Positions 38,971 to 48,379 of a stretch of DNA of 64,000 nucleotides are shown here, piece after piece. How positions within the stretch are numbered: position 1 is the stretch's first letter; each line of letters starts with the position of its first letter. A program made the translations under genes and the position numbers. The stretch spans positions 1 to 64,000 of the forward strand of contig CANFPU010000006.1 in NCBI GenBank assembly GCA_947448955.1, written 5' to 3'. The DNA is from Burkholderiales bacterium (lineage in GTDB: Bacteria > Pseudomonadota > Gammaproteobacteria > Burkholderiales > Burkholderiaceae_C). Under the pieces are notes generated by a model that was not told the DNA's origin, did no database searches, and saw nothing but the letters and a program-made list of their open reading frames with translations.

Positions 38971-40413
38971 TCAAACCGCGACCCGCCGCGACAGGCGGGG
39001 CCGCTGGGCGCGCGAACGCGGGTCGAAGGCATCGCGAACGCCATCGGCAAACAAATTGGCGGCCAGCACCAGCGTGACCATGAAGCCGAAGGCCGACGCG
39101 AAGCTCCACCACACGACCGGGTCGCGGCTCATCTCGCTGCGCGCCAGATTGATCATGCCGCCGAAACTGCTGGTGCTGGGGTCGACGCCGACGCCCACAT
39201 AAGTCAGCACGGCTTCGTACAAGATCAGGTCGGAAAAGCTCAGCACCGTGGTGATCAATACCAGGTGCATCACGTTGGGCAGGATGTGGCGCGCCATGAT
39301 GCGCCACGGTGCAACCCCGAAGGCGGTGGCGGCCTGCACAAATTCCAACTCTCGCAGCTTGAGCGTTTCGGCCCGCACCAGCCGGCACAGCGTGGACCAA
39401 CCAGTGACGCCGAGGATGAAGCACAGCAGGAAAACCTTGATGTCGGCGCGCTCGGCACCGGTCTCGAACCAATCGGGGTGTTTGTCCAGCGCCACCTGCA
39501 CCATCAGCACGCAGGCGGCAATCAGCAGCACGTTGGGCACCGAGGTCAGCGTGGTGTAGAGGTACTGCACCACCTCGTCGACCCAGCCACGGCACCAGCC
39601 CGCCAGAATGCCGAGCACCACCGCGAACGGCAGCGCCGCCAGCGTGCTGAGCATGCCGATCACAAAAGCGGTGCGGATGCTCTTGAGGGTCTGCACCAGC
39701 ACATCGTTGCCGGTGCGGTCGGTGCCAAACACGTGGTAACTGCCCATCAGCGCGATCACCGGGCCAACACACAGGCACACGCCCGTCAGCGTCAACAACA
39801 TTGCCCGCCAAGGGTAGTGGGTACGGTCGGCAGCGATGTCGCGCCAGGCGGCCCACACCCCGCCGTGCGAGGTCGCCAGCAGCACCGCCGCGACCCAGGT
39901 AGCCAGCAGCGCGACCAACAGGCCACCGGCCACTCCCCAAGCCCCGCGCTGCCAAAGGTCGGCCGCCCATTCAGTTTCCGGATGGCCGAGGTGCGCGCCG
40001 CCATACAGCAGGCGCGGCAGTTCACGCAGGGATTGGCCGTCGCGGTTGACGGTCTGCTTGGTGATCGCACGGTAGCCCAGCGGGGCTGAATAAGTGGTTT
40101 CGCGCATCTCGATCTGGCGTGCCAGCGCCAGATCGAGCAGCGACTCGGTGCGGGTGTCGAAGAACTGCTGTCCGGGGGGCTGCCCCACCGACGCTGCCAA
40201 GCCACGGCGAAAGTGGACGCTGTCGAGTGCAGTAACGCCGACGAACAGCAGCAGCAGCATCGACGAACACAGCGCCGGCGCGTCACGCAGCACCCGGCGC
40301 CAGGTCGCACGCAGCGTGTCGTGGCGCGACACCCGCCAGGCATAGCCGATCAAGCTGGCGAACAGCGCCCACAGCGCCACATCGGTCCAGAGGATGACGA
40401 ACTTGAAACCCAT
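38971..40413 (-). CDS. Peptide ABC transporter permease (YejE-like)
   Basis: A 480-residue inner-membrane permease. Near the N-terminus are two hydrophobic segments (FVILWTDVALWALFASLIGYAW; LLLLFVGVTALDSVHF), then a periplasmic part, and the BPD_transp_1 domain with GTDRTGNDVLVQTLKSIRTAF (DppC/YejE signature) and EYVQAATAFG-like EFVQAATAFGVAPWRIMARHILPN (EAA loop). The ending is FADGVRDAFDPRSR. It pairs with the YejB-like permease upstream. Confidence 0.9.
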   Translation of the reverse strand: MGFKFVILWTDVALWALFASLIGYAWRVSRHDTLRATWRRVLRDAPALCSSMLLLLFVGVTALDSVHFRRGLAASVGQPPGQQFFDTRTESLLDLALARQIEMRETTYSAPLGYRAITKQTVNRDGQSLRELPRLLYGGAHLGHPETEWAADLWQRGAWGVAGGLLVALLATWVAAVLLATSHGGVWAAWRDIAADRTHYPWRAMLLTLTGVCLCVGPVIALMGSYHVFGTDRTGNDVLVQTLKSIRTAFVIGMLSTLAALPFAVVLGILAGWCRGWVDEVVQYLYTTLTSVPNVLLIAACVLMVQVALDKHPDWFETGAERADIKVFLLCFILGVTGWSTLCRLVRAETLKLRELEFVQAATAFGVAPWRIMARHILPNVMHLVLITTVLSFSDLILYEAVLTYVGVGVDPSTSSFGGMINLARSEMSRDPVVWWSFASAFGFMVTLVLAANLFADGVRDAFDPRSRAQRPRLSRRVAV

Positions 40414-40438
40414 GGTGGTCTTTTTCGAGTGTCCAGGG

Positions 40439-41422
40439 TCAGGAAAGCCGCACGCGCGGGTCGACCCAGGTGTAGGCGATGTCGATCAGCACATTGCTGG
40501 CGATGTACAGCGCAGCGCCCAGGAACACCATGCTGCGAACGATCGCGAAATCCTGGCCCGAGATCGCTTCGATCACGAAAGCGCCGAGCCCCGGAATGCC
40601 GAAGAAGCTTTCGAACACCAGACTGCCCATGAAGACGTAAGGCAGGTAAGCGCCGGCGCTGGTGATGATCGGGATCAGCGCGTTGCGCAGCACATGGCGG
40701 AACAGCACGACCGTCTCGGACAAGCCTTTGGCCCTGGCAGTGCGCACATAGTCGCGGCCAATCTCCTCCAGGAACATCGCCCGATACAGCCGCGCCTCGC
40801 CGCCGAGCCGCGCCAGCAGCGACAGCATCACCGGCAGCGCCAGAAAACGGATCGCGTCCAGCCCCGGCGCGAAACCCGAGATCGGCACCAGGCGCAACAC
40901 CCGCGAGAACAGGTACTGGCCGACGATGATGTAGAACAGCGCCGATATCGACAGCATCAACACGCACAGCACAACACCCCAGAAGTCGATCGCCGAGTGA
41001 CGAAAAAACACCAATGCCAATGAGAAAGTGATGCTGACCAGCAGCTGCAGCAGAAACAGCGGCAGCGCGAGCTGCAGGCTCACGCCCATGCGGGAGGACA
41101 CCTCATGCCCGATGTCCGTCGAGCGGGACGAATCGCTGCGACCGAAATCCAACACCAGCAGCGACACCGAGCGCTCCCACAGCACCGTGCGCTTGATTTT
41201 TTCGATCCCGTTGGCGGTCTCGTTCCAGTACAACGGCCGGTCGTAACCGCGCTCGGACTTCCACTTCTCGATCTGCTCCTGGGTCACGCGCTTGCCCCCG
41301 ATATTGAGCCGCGCCATGTCGTCTGGCGTGTTGACCGTGAAGAACAGGCAGAAGGTCAGCAGGTTGACACCGACCAGGATCAACAGGCCGTAGCCGATGC
41401 GACGCAGGATGAAACTCAACAT
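40439..41422 (-). CDS. Peptide ABC transporter permease (YejB-like)
   Basis: 327 residues with six membrane segments. The N-terminus MLSFILRRIGYGLLILVGVNL is the DppB/OppB/YejB opening. The EAA loop is RDYVRTARAKGLSETVVLFRHVLRN, and the family's C-terminal ENVF/FGIPGLGAFVIEAI motif is present. It is in the same operon as the SBP gene (16 nt upstream) and YejE-like gene (25 nt downstream). Confidence 0.9.
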   Translation of the reverse strand: MLSFILRRIGYGLLILVGVNLLTFCLFFTVNTPDDMARLNIGGKRVTQEQIEKWKSERGYDRPLYWNETANGIEKIKRTVLWERSVSLLVLDFGRSDSSRSTDIGHEVSSRMGVSLQLALPLFLLQLLVSITFSLALVFFRHSAIDFWGVVLCVLMLSISALFYIIVGQYLFSRVLRLVPISGFAPGLDAIRFLALPVMLSLLARLGGEARLYRAMFLEEIGRDYVRTARAKGLSETVVLFRHVLRNALIPIITSAGAYLPYVFMGSLVFESFFGIPGLGAFVIEAISGQDFAIVRSMVFLGAALYIASNVLIDIAYTWVDPRVRLS

Positions 41423-41437
41423 CGTGGGCTTTCGGGG

Positions 41438-43702
41438 TCAGGATGTGCCGGCGGCTGGGCCACGCCTGGCGGTGGCAGTCTCGCGGGCCCGCAGGCTGCG
41501 CCAGCCCACCCAGACCAAGCCGGCCAGCGCCAACACCATCAGCGCCAGCGGCCACATCACGGGTGAATTCCACTCGGCCTGCTTGGCTGCGCGCCGCGCC
41601 GGATCGATCCGGTAATACATCGCCATGTCGCGGATCAAGATGCTGGGCTTGCCATTCGTGACCCATTGCTGGAAGGCCAAGCCGCCGTAAGGGAAGTAGC
41701 CGAAGGACCAGGGCGAGTCCTGCTGCAACATCGCCACCATCTGGTCGATCAGCGCTTGCTTGGCCGGCCCATCGTCGAGCGCTTGCAACTGGCGGTACAG
41801 CGCGTCGTAGGCCGGATTGTCGTAGTTGGCGTAGTTGTCGCCCTGGTGCTTGCTGCGCCCGATCGGACCATAGGTCAGGAACAGAAAGTTCTCGGCGTCA
41901 GGATAGTCGGCGAGCCAACCGCCCCAGAAGATCTGGTGCTTGCCGCGCAAGGTTTTGTCTTGGTATTGGTTGAAATCGGTCGCGCGGATCTCGAGCTGCA
42001 CACCGATCTTGGCGAACTGCTTGACCATCCAATCGTTCTCGCTCTTGAACTCGGGGGTCAGCGCGCGCTGGAAATCGTAGTTCAGCACCAGCGGCTTGCC
42101 GGTCCCGGACTCGCGTCCGCCGGGGTAGCCGGCCTCAGCCAACAGCCGCTGTGCGTCAGCAATCGGTCGGCGCAGCACCTTGCCGTCGACCATTCGATGG
42201 GTGACCGGGTTGAAGTAACCCGGCTGACCTTCGCGCGATCCGAACAGGCCCGGGGGCAACGGACCGTGGGCGGCCACGCCCCCCTTGGACTTGAAGATCC
42301 GGCCGTAGCCCTCTTCCCAATCGATCGCAATCGCGATGGCTTGGCGCAGCTTGCGGTTTTTCGCCTGCTGGTCAGGCGTGTCGCCGCGTCCGACCACCGG
42401 GTCGAGCATGTTGAAACCCAGGTACCAGCAGCTGATATCGGTCATCAGCGGGAACTTGAAGCCCCGCTCATCGAACAGCTTTTTCACCGCGTTCGAGTCG
42501 TCAGCGTCGTTGCGGAAGTCCACTCCCCATTCGGGTCGCTCAATCTCGGGCACATCGAGATAGCCTTGGCGGAACTTTTCCTTGCGCGAAACCTTTTCTT
42601 TCTCGATCGTGACGTAGAGCGTGTCAATGAACGGCATGGTCTTGCCGCAATCGGCGAGCAGACCGTCGGCCTGGTCCTCAGGCATGCCTTCGCAGGGATA
42701 GGGTTCGCCGCGGAAGTTCGGGTTGCGCTTCAGCACATGACGCCGGTCGCGAACGAAGTCGACCATCATGTAAGGCCCGGTGCCGACCGGCCATTGGTTG
42801 AGCGACAAGCCGTTCTGGCTCATGCCCGGCTGGGCATAAAAAGCGTCGGCCTCCCAGGGCACTGGCGCCATGAAAGGCATCGCCATCCAGTAGCTCCACT
42901 GCGGATACTTTCCTTTCAGGCGAACGCGGTAAGTCGTTTTGTCCAATGCCACAGCACCCGCCAGTGGCCATTTTCTGAAATCAAGAAAAGGCTTGTCACC
43001 CACGTCCCGCGGCAAACCCGCCAGCAGCTTGGCATCTTCTTTCTTGATGGTCTCAGCGTAGTCTTTCAGACCGATCAGGTAGTCGGCAAAAACAGCAAAC
43101 ACCGGCGCCTCGATGCGCGTCGTCGCATGTCGCTTCAGCGCATAGACGAAATCATCGGCCACCAGTTCGCGGGTGCCCTGGTGCTCGAAGTCCAGCGGCG
43201 ATCGCTTGTCGCCGAGTTCGGCGCGGGTCAGGCCGAGGTAGCGAGGTTTGCCCAGTTCATCGAGCGCGAAAGCCGGGTGCGGCTGGTAGCGGATGCCGGG
43301 CTTGATCTTGACGTCATAGACGCTCTCGGCGATGGCCTCGGCCGGTGCATCGTCGGGCAGCGGCTGGCCGCTTTTGTCCAGGTAGCGAGGCTTGATGACT
43401 TCAGCGGCAGACTTTGGAATCAGCGTGTACGGCCGCTTCAGGTAGTGGTAACCGTAGGGCGGCTCGTAAATCTGAAATGTGTAGGCCGACTCAGGGTTGG
43501 CATATGACGCCGTCGGGTCGAGGTAGCGCGGAGAACGCTCATCGAACGAATAGAACATCGTGTTCTCGCGTTCGGCCCCTGCCGGGTACGGGCTGTTGTT
43601 GCAACCGGCCAGCGTCACCAGGCCTGTCAGCCAGCAGACGGTGACCAACAGCCAGCGACAGCAGCACCAAAGATTGCGCAGTGAGTGGGCGATACCGCGC
43701 AT
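41438..43702 (-). CDS. Peptide ABC transporter substrate-binding lipoprotein (SBP family 5) with C-terminal membrane segment
   Basis: 754 residues. The N-terminal signal peptide ends with a lipobox (TLAGC-N at about residue 34), so it is likely a lipoprotein. The SBP_bac_5 fold follows, with LDFEHQGTRELVADDFVYALKRH, the GTGPYMMVDF motif and YPDAENFLFLTYGP. The last about 70 residues contain a hydrophobic helix (MWPLALMVLALAGLVWVGW) and a basic tail, an unusual second anchor for a binding protein. Such YejA-like proteins bind oligopeptides. It is the first gene of the importer operon. Confidence 0.88.
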   Translation of the reverse strand: MRGIAHSLRNLWCCCRWLLVTVCWLTGLVTLAGCNNSPYPAGAERENTMFYSFDERSPRYLDPTASYANPESAYTFQIYEPPYGYHYLKRPYTLIPKSAAEVIKPRYLDKSGQPLPDDAPAEAIAESVYDVKIKPGIRYQPHPAFALDELGKPRYLGLTRAELGDKRSPLDFEHQGTRELVADDFVYALKRHATTRIEAPVFAVFADYLIGLKDYAETIKKEDAKLLAGLPRDVGDKPFLDFRKWPLAGAVALDKTTYRVRLKGKYPQWSYWMAMPFMAPVPWEADAFYAQPGMSQNGLSLNQWPVGTGPYMMVDFVRDRRHVLKRNPNFRGEPYPCEGMPEDQADGLLADCGKTMPFIDTLYVTIEKEKVSRKEKFRQGYLDVPEIERPEWGVDFRNDADDSNAVKKLFDERGFKFPLMTDISCWYLGFNMLDPVVGRGDTPDQQAKNRKLRQAIAIAIDWEEGYGRIFKSKGGVAAHGPLPPGLFGSREGQPGYFNPVTHRMVDGKVLRRPIADAQRLLAEAGYPGGRESGTGKPLVLNYDFQRALTPEFKSENDWMVKQFAKIGVQLEIRATDFNQYQDKTLRGKHQIFWGGWLADYPDAENFLFLTYGPIGRSKHQGDNYANYDNPAYDALYRQLQALDDGPAKQALIDQMVAMLQQDSPWSFGYFPYGGLAFQQWVTNGKPSILIRDMAMYYRIDPARRAAKQAEWNSPVMWPLALMVLALAGLVWVGWRSLRARETATARRGPAAGTS

Positions 43703-43833
43703 GCACAGGTTCCAAAGACGTGAGGGCTACCGGGCCGGCGCCATCGGCCATGAACCGAACGCACGGCATGCCTCGCTCGCCAGAAGATCGCGAAGCACCC
43801 AACGCATTTTAGGACTGAGGCTGGCGCCCTCGC

Positions 43834-44733
43834 CTACCAGCCCACCATCACGTCGCGCCCCTGGACCGCCAGCTCGACCCGCAGCCCCATGGGCAGCGTC
43901 ACTTTGGTCTGGACATGGCCGAATGGCAGACCCGTCAGGATCGGCGTGTCACAGACGCTGCGCAGTCGGGCGACCACGGTCTTGAGCGTGAAACCACGGT
44001 CCAGCGGGCTCTTGCGCCAGTCGCTGAAAGCGCCCAGCAGCACTGCTTTCTGGCGCTGTAGCACGCCGGCTTGATGCAGTTGCAGCAGCATGCGCTCGAT
44101 CCGGTACGGATGCTCGCCGACATCCTCCAGGAACAAGATACCGCCGCGCAGCTTGGGCCAATGCGGCGTGCCCAGCAGCGACAAGACCATCGTCAGGTTG
44201 CCGCCCCAGAGCTGGCCGCGCAATTGCAAGCCGTCGAAGCCGGGCTCGGTGCGAAATCCCAGCGCCTCGAGCTCGCCCGACATCGCCTCGGCAAAGCAGT
44301 CGCGGGTCACCTCGTCGACGCCGCCAACCTCAGCGCTGCGGCCGAAGTCGTCGCAGGCCATCGGCCCATGCCAGCTGGTCGCGCCGGTGTGGGCCAGCAA
44401 ACCGAGCTGCAGCGCCGTCAGGTCCGAGAATCCCACCCAGCGGGTGCCTTGCTCGACACTGCGCGCCAGCCGTGGCCAGTCGATGCGGTCGAGCAAGCGG
44501 CTCAGGCCGTAGCCGCCGCGGCACGCCATCGCCACGCTGGGCGCGGCATCGGCGATGCGGTGCAAGGTCTCGAGCCGGGTCTCGTCATCGCCGGCAAAGC
44601 GCTGGTGGCGCGCGCGAACGCTAGGGTCGAGTGTGACCTCGAAACCCATCGCACCCAGGCGCTGGCGCGCCAGCTTGAGAGCGGCGGTTCGGAGCTCGAC
44701 CCCCGAGGCGCTGTAGACATGCAATGAGTTCAT
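43834..44733 (-). CDS. ldcA: LD-carboxypeptidase (peptidase S66)
   Basis: 299 residues. It removes the terminal D-Ala from murein tetrapeptides during cell-wall recycling. The N-terminal VYSASGVELRTAALKLARQRL, the nucleophile region WVGFSDLTALQLGLL (Ser in G-F-S-D), WGGNLTMVLSLLGTP and GGILFLEDVGEHPYRIERML (Glu) and the C-terminal LPFGH (His) make up the S66 Ser-Glu-His triad. It is next to a peptide importer, which fits murein-peptide recycling, but co-transcription is uncertain (131 nt gap). Confidence 0.9.
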   Translation of the reverse strand: MNSLHVYSASGVELRTAALKLARQRLGAMGFEVTLDPSVRARHQRFAGDDETRLETLHRIADAAPSVAMACRGGYGLSRLLDRIDWPRLARSVEQGTRWVGFSDLTALQLGLLAHTGATSWHGPMACDDFGRSAEVGGVDEVTRDCFAEAMSGELEALGFRTEPGFDGLQLRGQLWGGNLTMVLSLLGTPHWPKLRGGILFLEDVGEHPYRIERMLLQLHQAGVLQRQKAVLLGAFSDWRKSPLDRGFTLKTVVARLRSVCDTPILTGLPFGHVQTKVTLPMGLRVELAVQGRDVMVGW

Positions 44734-44790
44734 CGTGCGGGCCGGTGGTCGTGAGATGGTTGCGAGGTGGTGGTGAGATGGTCGTGAAAT

Positions 44791-45414
<624 letters not shown>

Positions 45415-45501
45415 TCAAGGACCAGGAGATCCCTGGCCATCGTTGCCTATTATCGAGCGCAAGGCGGTACGGGGGACACCGAACGAGCTGGCGGCTCAGC
45501 G

Positions 45502-45566
45502 CCTTGCGTCATTGCCTTGCGTCATTGCCTTGCGCCATTGCCTTGCACCAGTGCTTTGCAACAACG
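45502..45566 (+). repeat. 13-bp tandem repeat, 5 copies
   Basis: Five successive 13-bp units of type GCCTTGCGTCATT (two exact, three diverged) in the 359-bp gap between tadA and the glutathione S-transferase gene. No gene is seen in this gap (45361-45719). Confidence 0.88.
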
Positions 45567-45662
45567 CCACGCGCCAGTGTCTTTCCCTACCTTGCATCGG
45601 AAGCCAAAGCAGATCGTGGAAACTATCGAACCCTGCGTGATCAAGCTTACCAACGCCCTCGA

Positions 45663-45710
45663 CACCACCCACGCCACCACCCACGCCACCATCCACGCCA
45701 CCACCACGGA
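45663..45710 (+). repeat. 12-bp tandem repeat, 4 copies
   Basis: Four 12-bp units of type CACCACCCACGC (two exact, CACCATCCACGC, CACCACCACGGA) ending 10 bp before the glutathione S-transferase ATG, leaving little room for a ribosome binding site. Confidence 0.88.
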
Positions 45711-45719
45711 CAAATCAAC

Positions 45720-46331
45720 ATGACCCAACCCAAACTCTTAGGCATTTCCGGTTCACGCGCGCTGCGCGCGATCTGGGGCATGGAAGAAGTCGGCATCGCC
45801 TACGAGCATGTCCCGGTCACCTACGGTGCCGACTCCAAATCCGCCGAGCACCTGGCGGTGAACCCCAATGGCCGCATCCCGGCCTTGATCGATGGTGAGC
45901 TGCAGCTGTTCGAGTCGATGGCGATCAACCTCTATCTCACCAAGCGTTATGGCGGTGCGCTCTACCCAACCAGCGCCCAGGACGAGGCCAAGGCCCTGCA
46001 ATGGAGCGTCTGGGCGATCAGCGAGATCGAACCGCTGCAGATGCAGATCGTCGTCCAGAAGCTCTTCACGCCTGAAGAAAAGCGCAACCCCAAGGTCTCC
46101 GAAGGTGCCGCCAAGGGCTTGCAGCGCCCGCTGCGGGTGCTCAATGCGGCGCTGGCCGGCCGCGACTGGCTGGTCGGTGACCACTTCTCGGTGGCCGACC
46201 TCAACGTGGCGTCGGTGATGTACCTGATGAAGCGGATCGACTTCGGCTACTCGGAGCATGCCAACGTTCAACGCTGGGCCGACGCCTGTTATGCCCGCCC
46301 GGCTCTGGCCAGAGCACTGGCCAAGCCCTGA
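45720..46331 (+). CDS. Glutathione S-transferase family protein
   Basis: 203 residues. The N-terminal thioredoxin-fold domain (KLLGISGSRALRAIWGMEEVGI) holds the likely catalytic Ser (SGSRALR) and the glutathione contact NPNGRIPALIDGELQLFESMAI with cis-Pro and E-S. The all-alpha C-terminal domain has DWLVGDHFSVADLNVASVM (N-capping box). The substrate is unknown. The start at 45720 is used; upstream in-frame sequence is the repeat array and is not credible as protein. Confidence 0.88.
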   Translation: MTQPKLLGISGSRALRAIWGMEEVGIAYEHVPVTYGADSKSAEHLAVNPNGRIPALIDGELQLFESMAINLYLTKRYGGALYPTSAQDEAKALQWSVWAISEIEPLQMQIVVQKLFTPEEKRNPKVSEGAAKGLQRPLRVLNAALAGRDWLVGDHFSVADLNVASVMYLMKRIDFGYSEHANVQRWADACYARPALARALAKP

Positions 46332-46384
46332 CGACCAGCGTCACTGCGCCGGTGGACAGGCTTCGCCGCCGTTGACAATCCGCC

Positions 46385-47173
46385 ATGCTCAACGCCGTCG
46401 CCCGACTGCGCGCCGTCCGCTTGGCGCGCAGCACCAAACCCTTTCTCGCCCGAGGTGGGTTCAAGCGTGAGCGCTGCCCCGATTGCAGGCTGGTGCCCAG
46501 CCACTGCCTGTGCGCATTTCGGCCCTCGGTGGCCACCAGCGCTGGCGCCTGCCTGTTGATGGCCGATGTGGAGCCACTCAAGCCCAGCAACACGGGCTGG
46601 CTGGTGGCCGATGTGGTGACCGACACCTTTGCCTTTGGCTGGGCCCGCACCGAGACTGACCCGGCATTGCTGGCGCTGCTGGCAGATCCGCAGTGGCAAC
46701 CGTATGTGGTGTTTCCTGGCGAATACGCGGCGCCCGAGCGGGTGGTGCATGCGCTCGAACCGACGGCCGCTCAGGGCGGGTCCGGCAAGCGTCCGCTCTT
46801 CGTGTTGCTGGACGCGACCTGGTCCGAGGCGCGCAAGATGTTTCGCAAGAGCCCTTGCCTGGACCACCTGCCGGTGCTCAGCCTCCAACCTGACCAGATC
46901 TCGGCTTACCAGCTGCGCCGCTCGCGCCGCGACGACCATTTCTGTACCAGCGAGGTGGCCGCGCTGTGCCTCAGCTTGGCCGGTGAGGTGCTGGCTGAGC
47001 AGACCCTGGCAGCCTACCTGGACGTCTTCACCCACCATTACCTGCGTGCCAAGCATCAATTGCCGGTGCTTTGGGAGGGTGAGGCCCATCTGCGCCTGCG
47101 CGACCTGGCGCGGCCGACAGCGGTTTCCGGTCAGTCGCAAGGCATCGACATCAAACCTGCAAGCGACGCTTGA
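46385..47173 (+). CDS. DTW-domain tRNA-uridine aminocarboxypropyltransferase
   Basis: 262 residues. The N-terminal zinc ribbon CPDCRLVPSHCLCAF and the DTW-type motif FVLLDATWSEARKM are present. The E. coli homologue TapT makes acp3U47 in tRNA from S-adenosylmethionine. SLQPDQISAYQLRRSRR and FCTSEVAALCL complete the SPOUT-like domain. The 3' end overlaps the convergent NTF2-like gene by 23 bp. Confidence 0.85.
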   Translation: MLNAVARLRAVRLARSTKPFLARGGFKRERCPDCRLVPSHCLCAFRPSVATSAGACLLMADVEPLKPSNTGWLVADVVTDTFAFGWARTETDPALLALLADPQWQPYVVFPGEYAAPERVVHALEPTAAQGGSGKRPLFVLLDATWSEARKMFRKSPCLDHLPVLSLQPDQISAYQLRRSRRDDHFCTSEVAALCLSLAGEVLAEQTLAAYLDVFTHHYLRAKHQLPVLWEGEAHLRLRDLARPTAVSGQSQGIDIKPASDA

Positions 47174-47594
47174 TCCAGCGCAGCAAGCCACCCAGCAATG
47201 GGACCTTCTCGTAGACTTCCTCGGCAGCGTCCCAGTAATCTCGGTGATAGGCGATGCGGCCATCAGCGCCAAAGCGCAGATGGCTGCTGCCGTGGATGCG
47301 ACGCTCGAGCGACTGGCCCTGCAGTTGAAACATGAAATCCCAGCTCAGAAAACACTGCTGGTCCTGTACCAAGGCATCGAGCACCTTGAATCGAGGCGCG
47401 TCCAAGGACTCGAACATATGGCCGAACACGCGCCGCACGCCGGCCAGGTCATGGACCTCGTTGAACGGATCCTTGAAGAAGGCCTGATCGGTGTAGAGCT
47501 GGCCCAACGCCGCGACATCAGCCGGCTGCAGATGTTCAAAGAAAGCGATCACTGCGGCGACCCGCGGGTCAGCATTCAGGCTTGGCGTCATCAT
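47151..47594 (-). CDS. NTF2-like (SnoaL-type) family protein
   Basis: 147 residues. AAVIAFFEHLQPADVAALGQLYTDQAFFKDPFNEV is the N-terminal helix-strand element of nuclear transport factor 2-like proteins, with GSSHLRFGADGRIAYHRDYWDAAEEVYEKVPLLGGLLRWIKRRL at the end. Function is unknown; in similar clusters such a protein accompanies the SDR. It is the last gene of the nine-gene operon, its ATG overlapping the SDR stop (ATGA at 47591-47594). Confidence 0.8.
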   Translation of the reverse strand: MMTPSLNADPRVAAVIAFFEHLQPADVAALGQLYTDQAFFKDPFNEVHDLAGVRRVFGHMFESLDAPRFKVLDALVQDQQCFLSWDFMFQLQGQSLERRIHGSSHLRFGADGRIAYHRDYWDAAEEVYEKVPLLGGLLRWIKRRLQV

Positions 47595-48379
47595 CGAGTG
47601 GCGCGCTTGATCGCGCGGAAATACAGCCCATAGCTGAGGTGACGCAGCAACTTGAGCCAGCGCGTGAAGCGCTTGGGGAAATGGATCTCGAATTCGCCGC
47701 GCGCCCAGCCTGCCAATATCGACTGCGCGGCCTGCTCCGGCGTCAGCAACGCTGGCATGTGGAAATCATTGCCCGCCGTCATCGGCGTGGCGACAAAGCC
47801 GGGTTGGATCACCGACACGCCAATCTGTTCAGGCGAAAGATCCAAATACAGCGCTTCGGCCAGATGTGTCAGTGCCGCCTTGGAGGGCCCATAGCCAAGC
47901 GCCTTCGGCAGCCCACGATAACCAGCCACACTCGACACCAGGCTCAGATGCGCTGGGCTGTTCTGCCGCGCCTGCAGCAGCAACTGCGGCAGCAGCGCAT
48001 CGAGCAGGTTCAGCGCGCCGACATAGTTGATCTCCAGATGGCGCAACGCTTCGTGTCGTGAAAATTCTTGCGCGCGCATCGGCTGGTAATAACCTGCACA
48101 GTAAACGCACAGATCAATCCGACCATGCTCGCGCAAGACAGCCTGCGCCGCCTGCTGGAGCGCCGGGGCATCGAGCACGTCGAGCGCGATGGCCTGCGCA
48201 CGGGCATGCTCACGCAAGAAGTCATCGAGCAGCGCTTGCTGGCGAGCCGAGACGATGACACGCGCGCCAGCACGGTCAAGCGCTGCGGCCAGTGCACGAC
48301 CGATGCCGCTGGACGCACCCACCAGCCAGACGACGCGGCCTGACCATTCGCGCAACAGCGGGTTCAACGCCAGGCTCAT
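47591..48379 (-). CDS. Short-chain dehydrogenase/reductase
   Basis: 262 residues. NAD(P)-binding GASSGIGRALAAALD, the N-x-x-G type segment CVYCAGYY, the catalytic YGPSKAAL (Tyr and Lys) and SSVAGYRG (Ser) are all present. The C-terminal about 35 residues contain a basic amphipathic stretch (FPKRFTRWLKLLRHLSYGLYFRAIKRA) that may bind membrane. It belongs to the SDRs found with DUF3833 proteins. Both ends overlap neighbours. Confidence 0.88.
   Translation of the reverse strand: MSLALNPLLREWSGRVVWLVGASSGIGRALAAALDRAGARVIVSARQQALLDDFLREHARAQAIALDVLDAPALQQAAQAVLREHGRIDLCVYCAGYYQPMRAQEFSRHEALRHLEINYVGALNLLDALLPQLLLQARQNSPAHLSLVSSVAGYRGLPKALGYGPSKAALTHLAEALYLDLSPEQIGVSVIQPGFVATPMTAGNDFHMPALLTPEQAAQSILAGWARGEFEIHFPKRFTRWLKLLRHLSYGLYFRAIKRATR

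Noticed and set aside
41666-43507. Long plus-strand open frame opposite the peptide-binding protein
   Set aside because: Antisense shadow; the minus-strand SBP family 5 protein is clear.
45504-45719. N-terminal extension of the glutathione S-transferase through the repeat arrays
   Set aside because: It would encode His/Arg/Pro-rich repeat-derived sequence; the family N-terminus begins at 45720.
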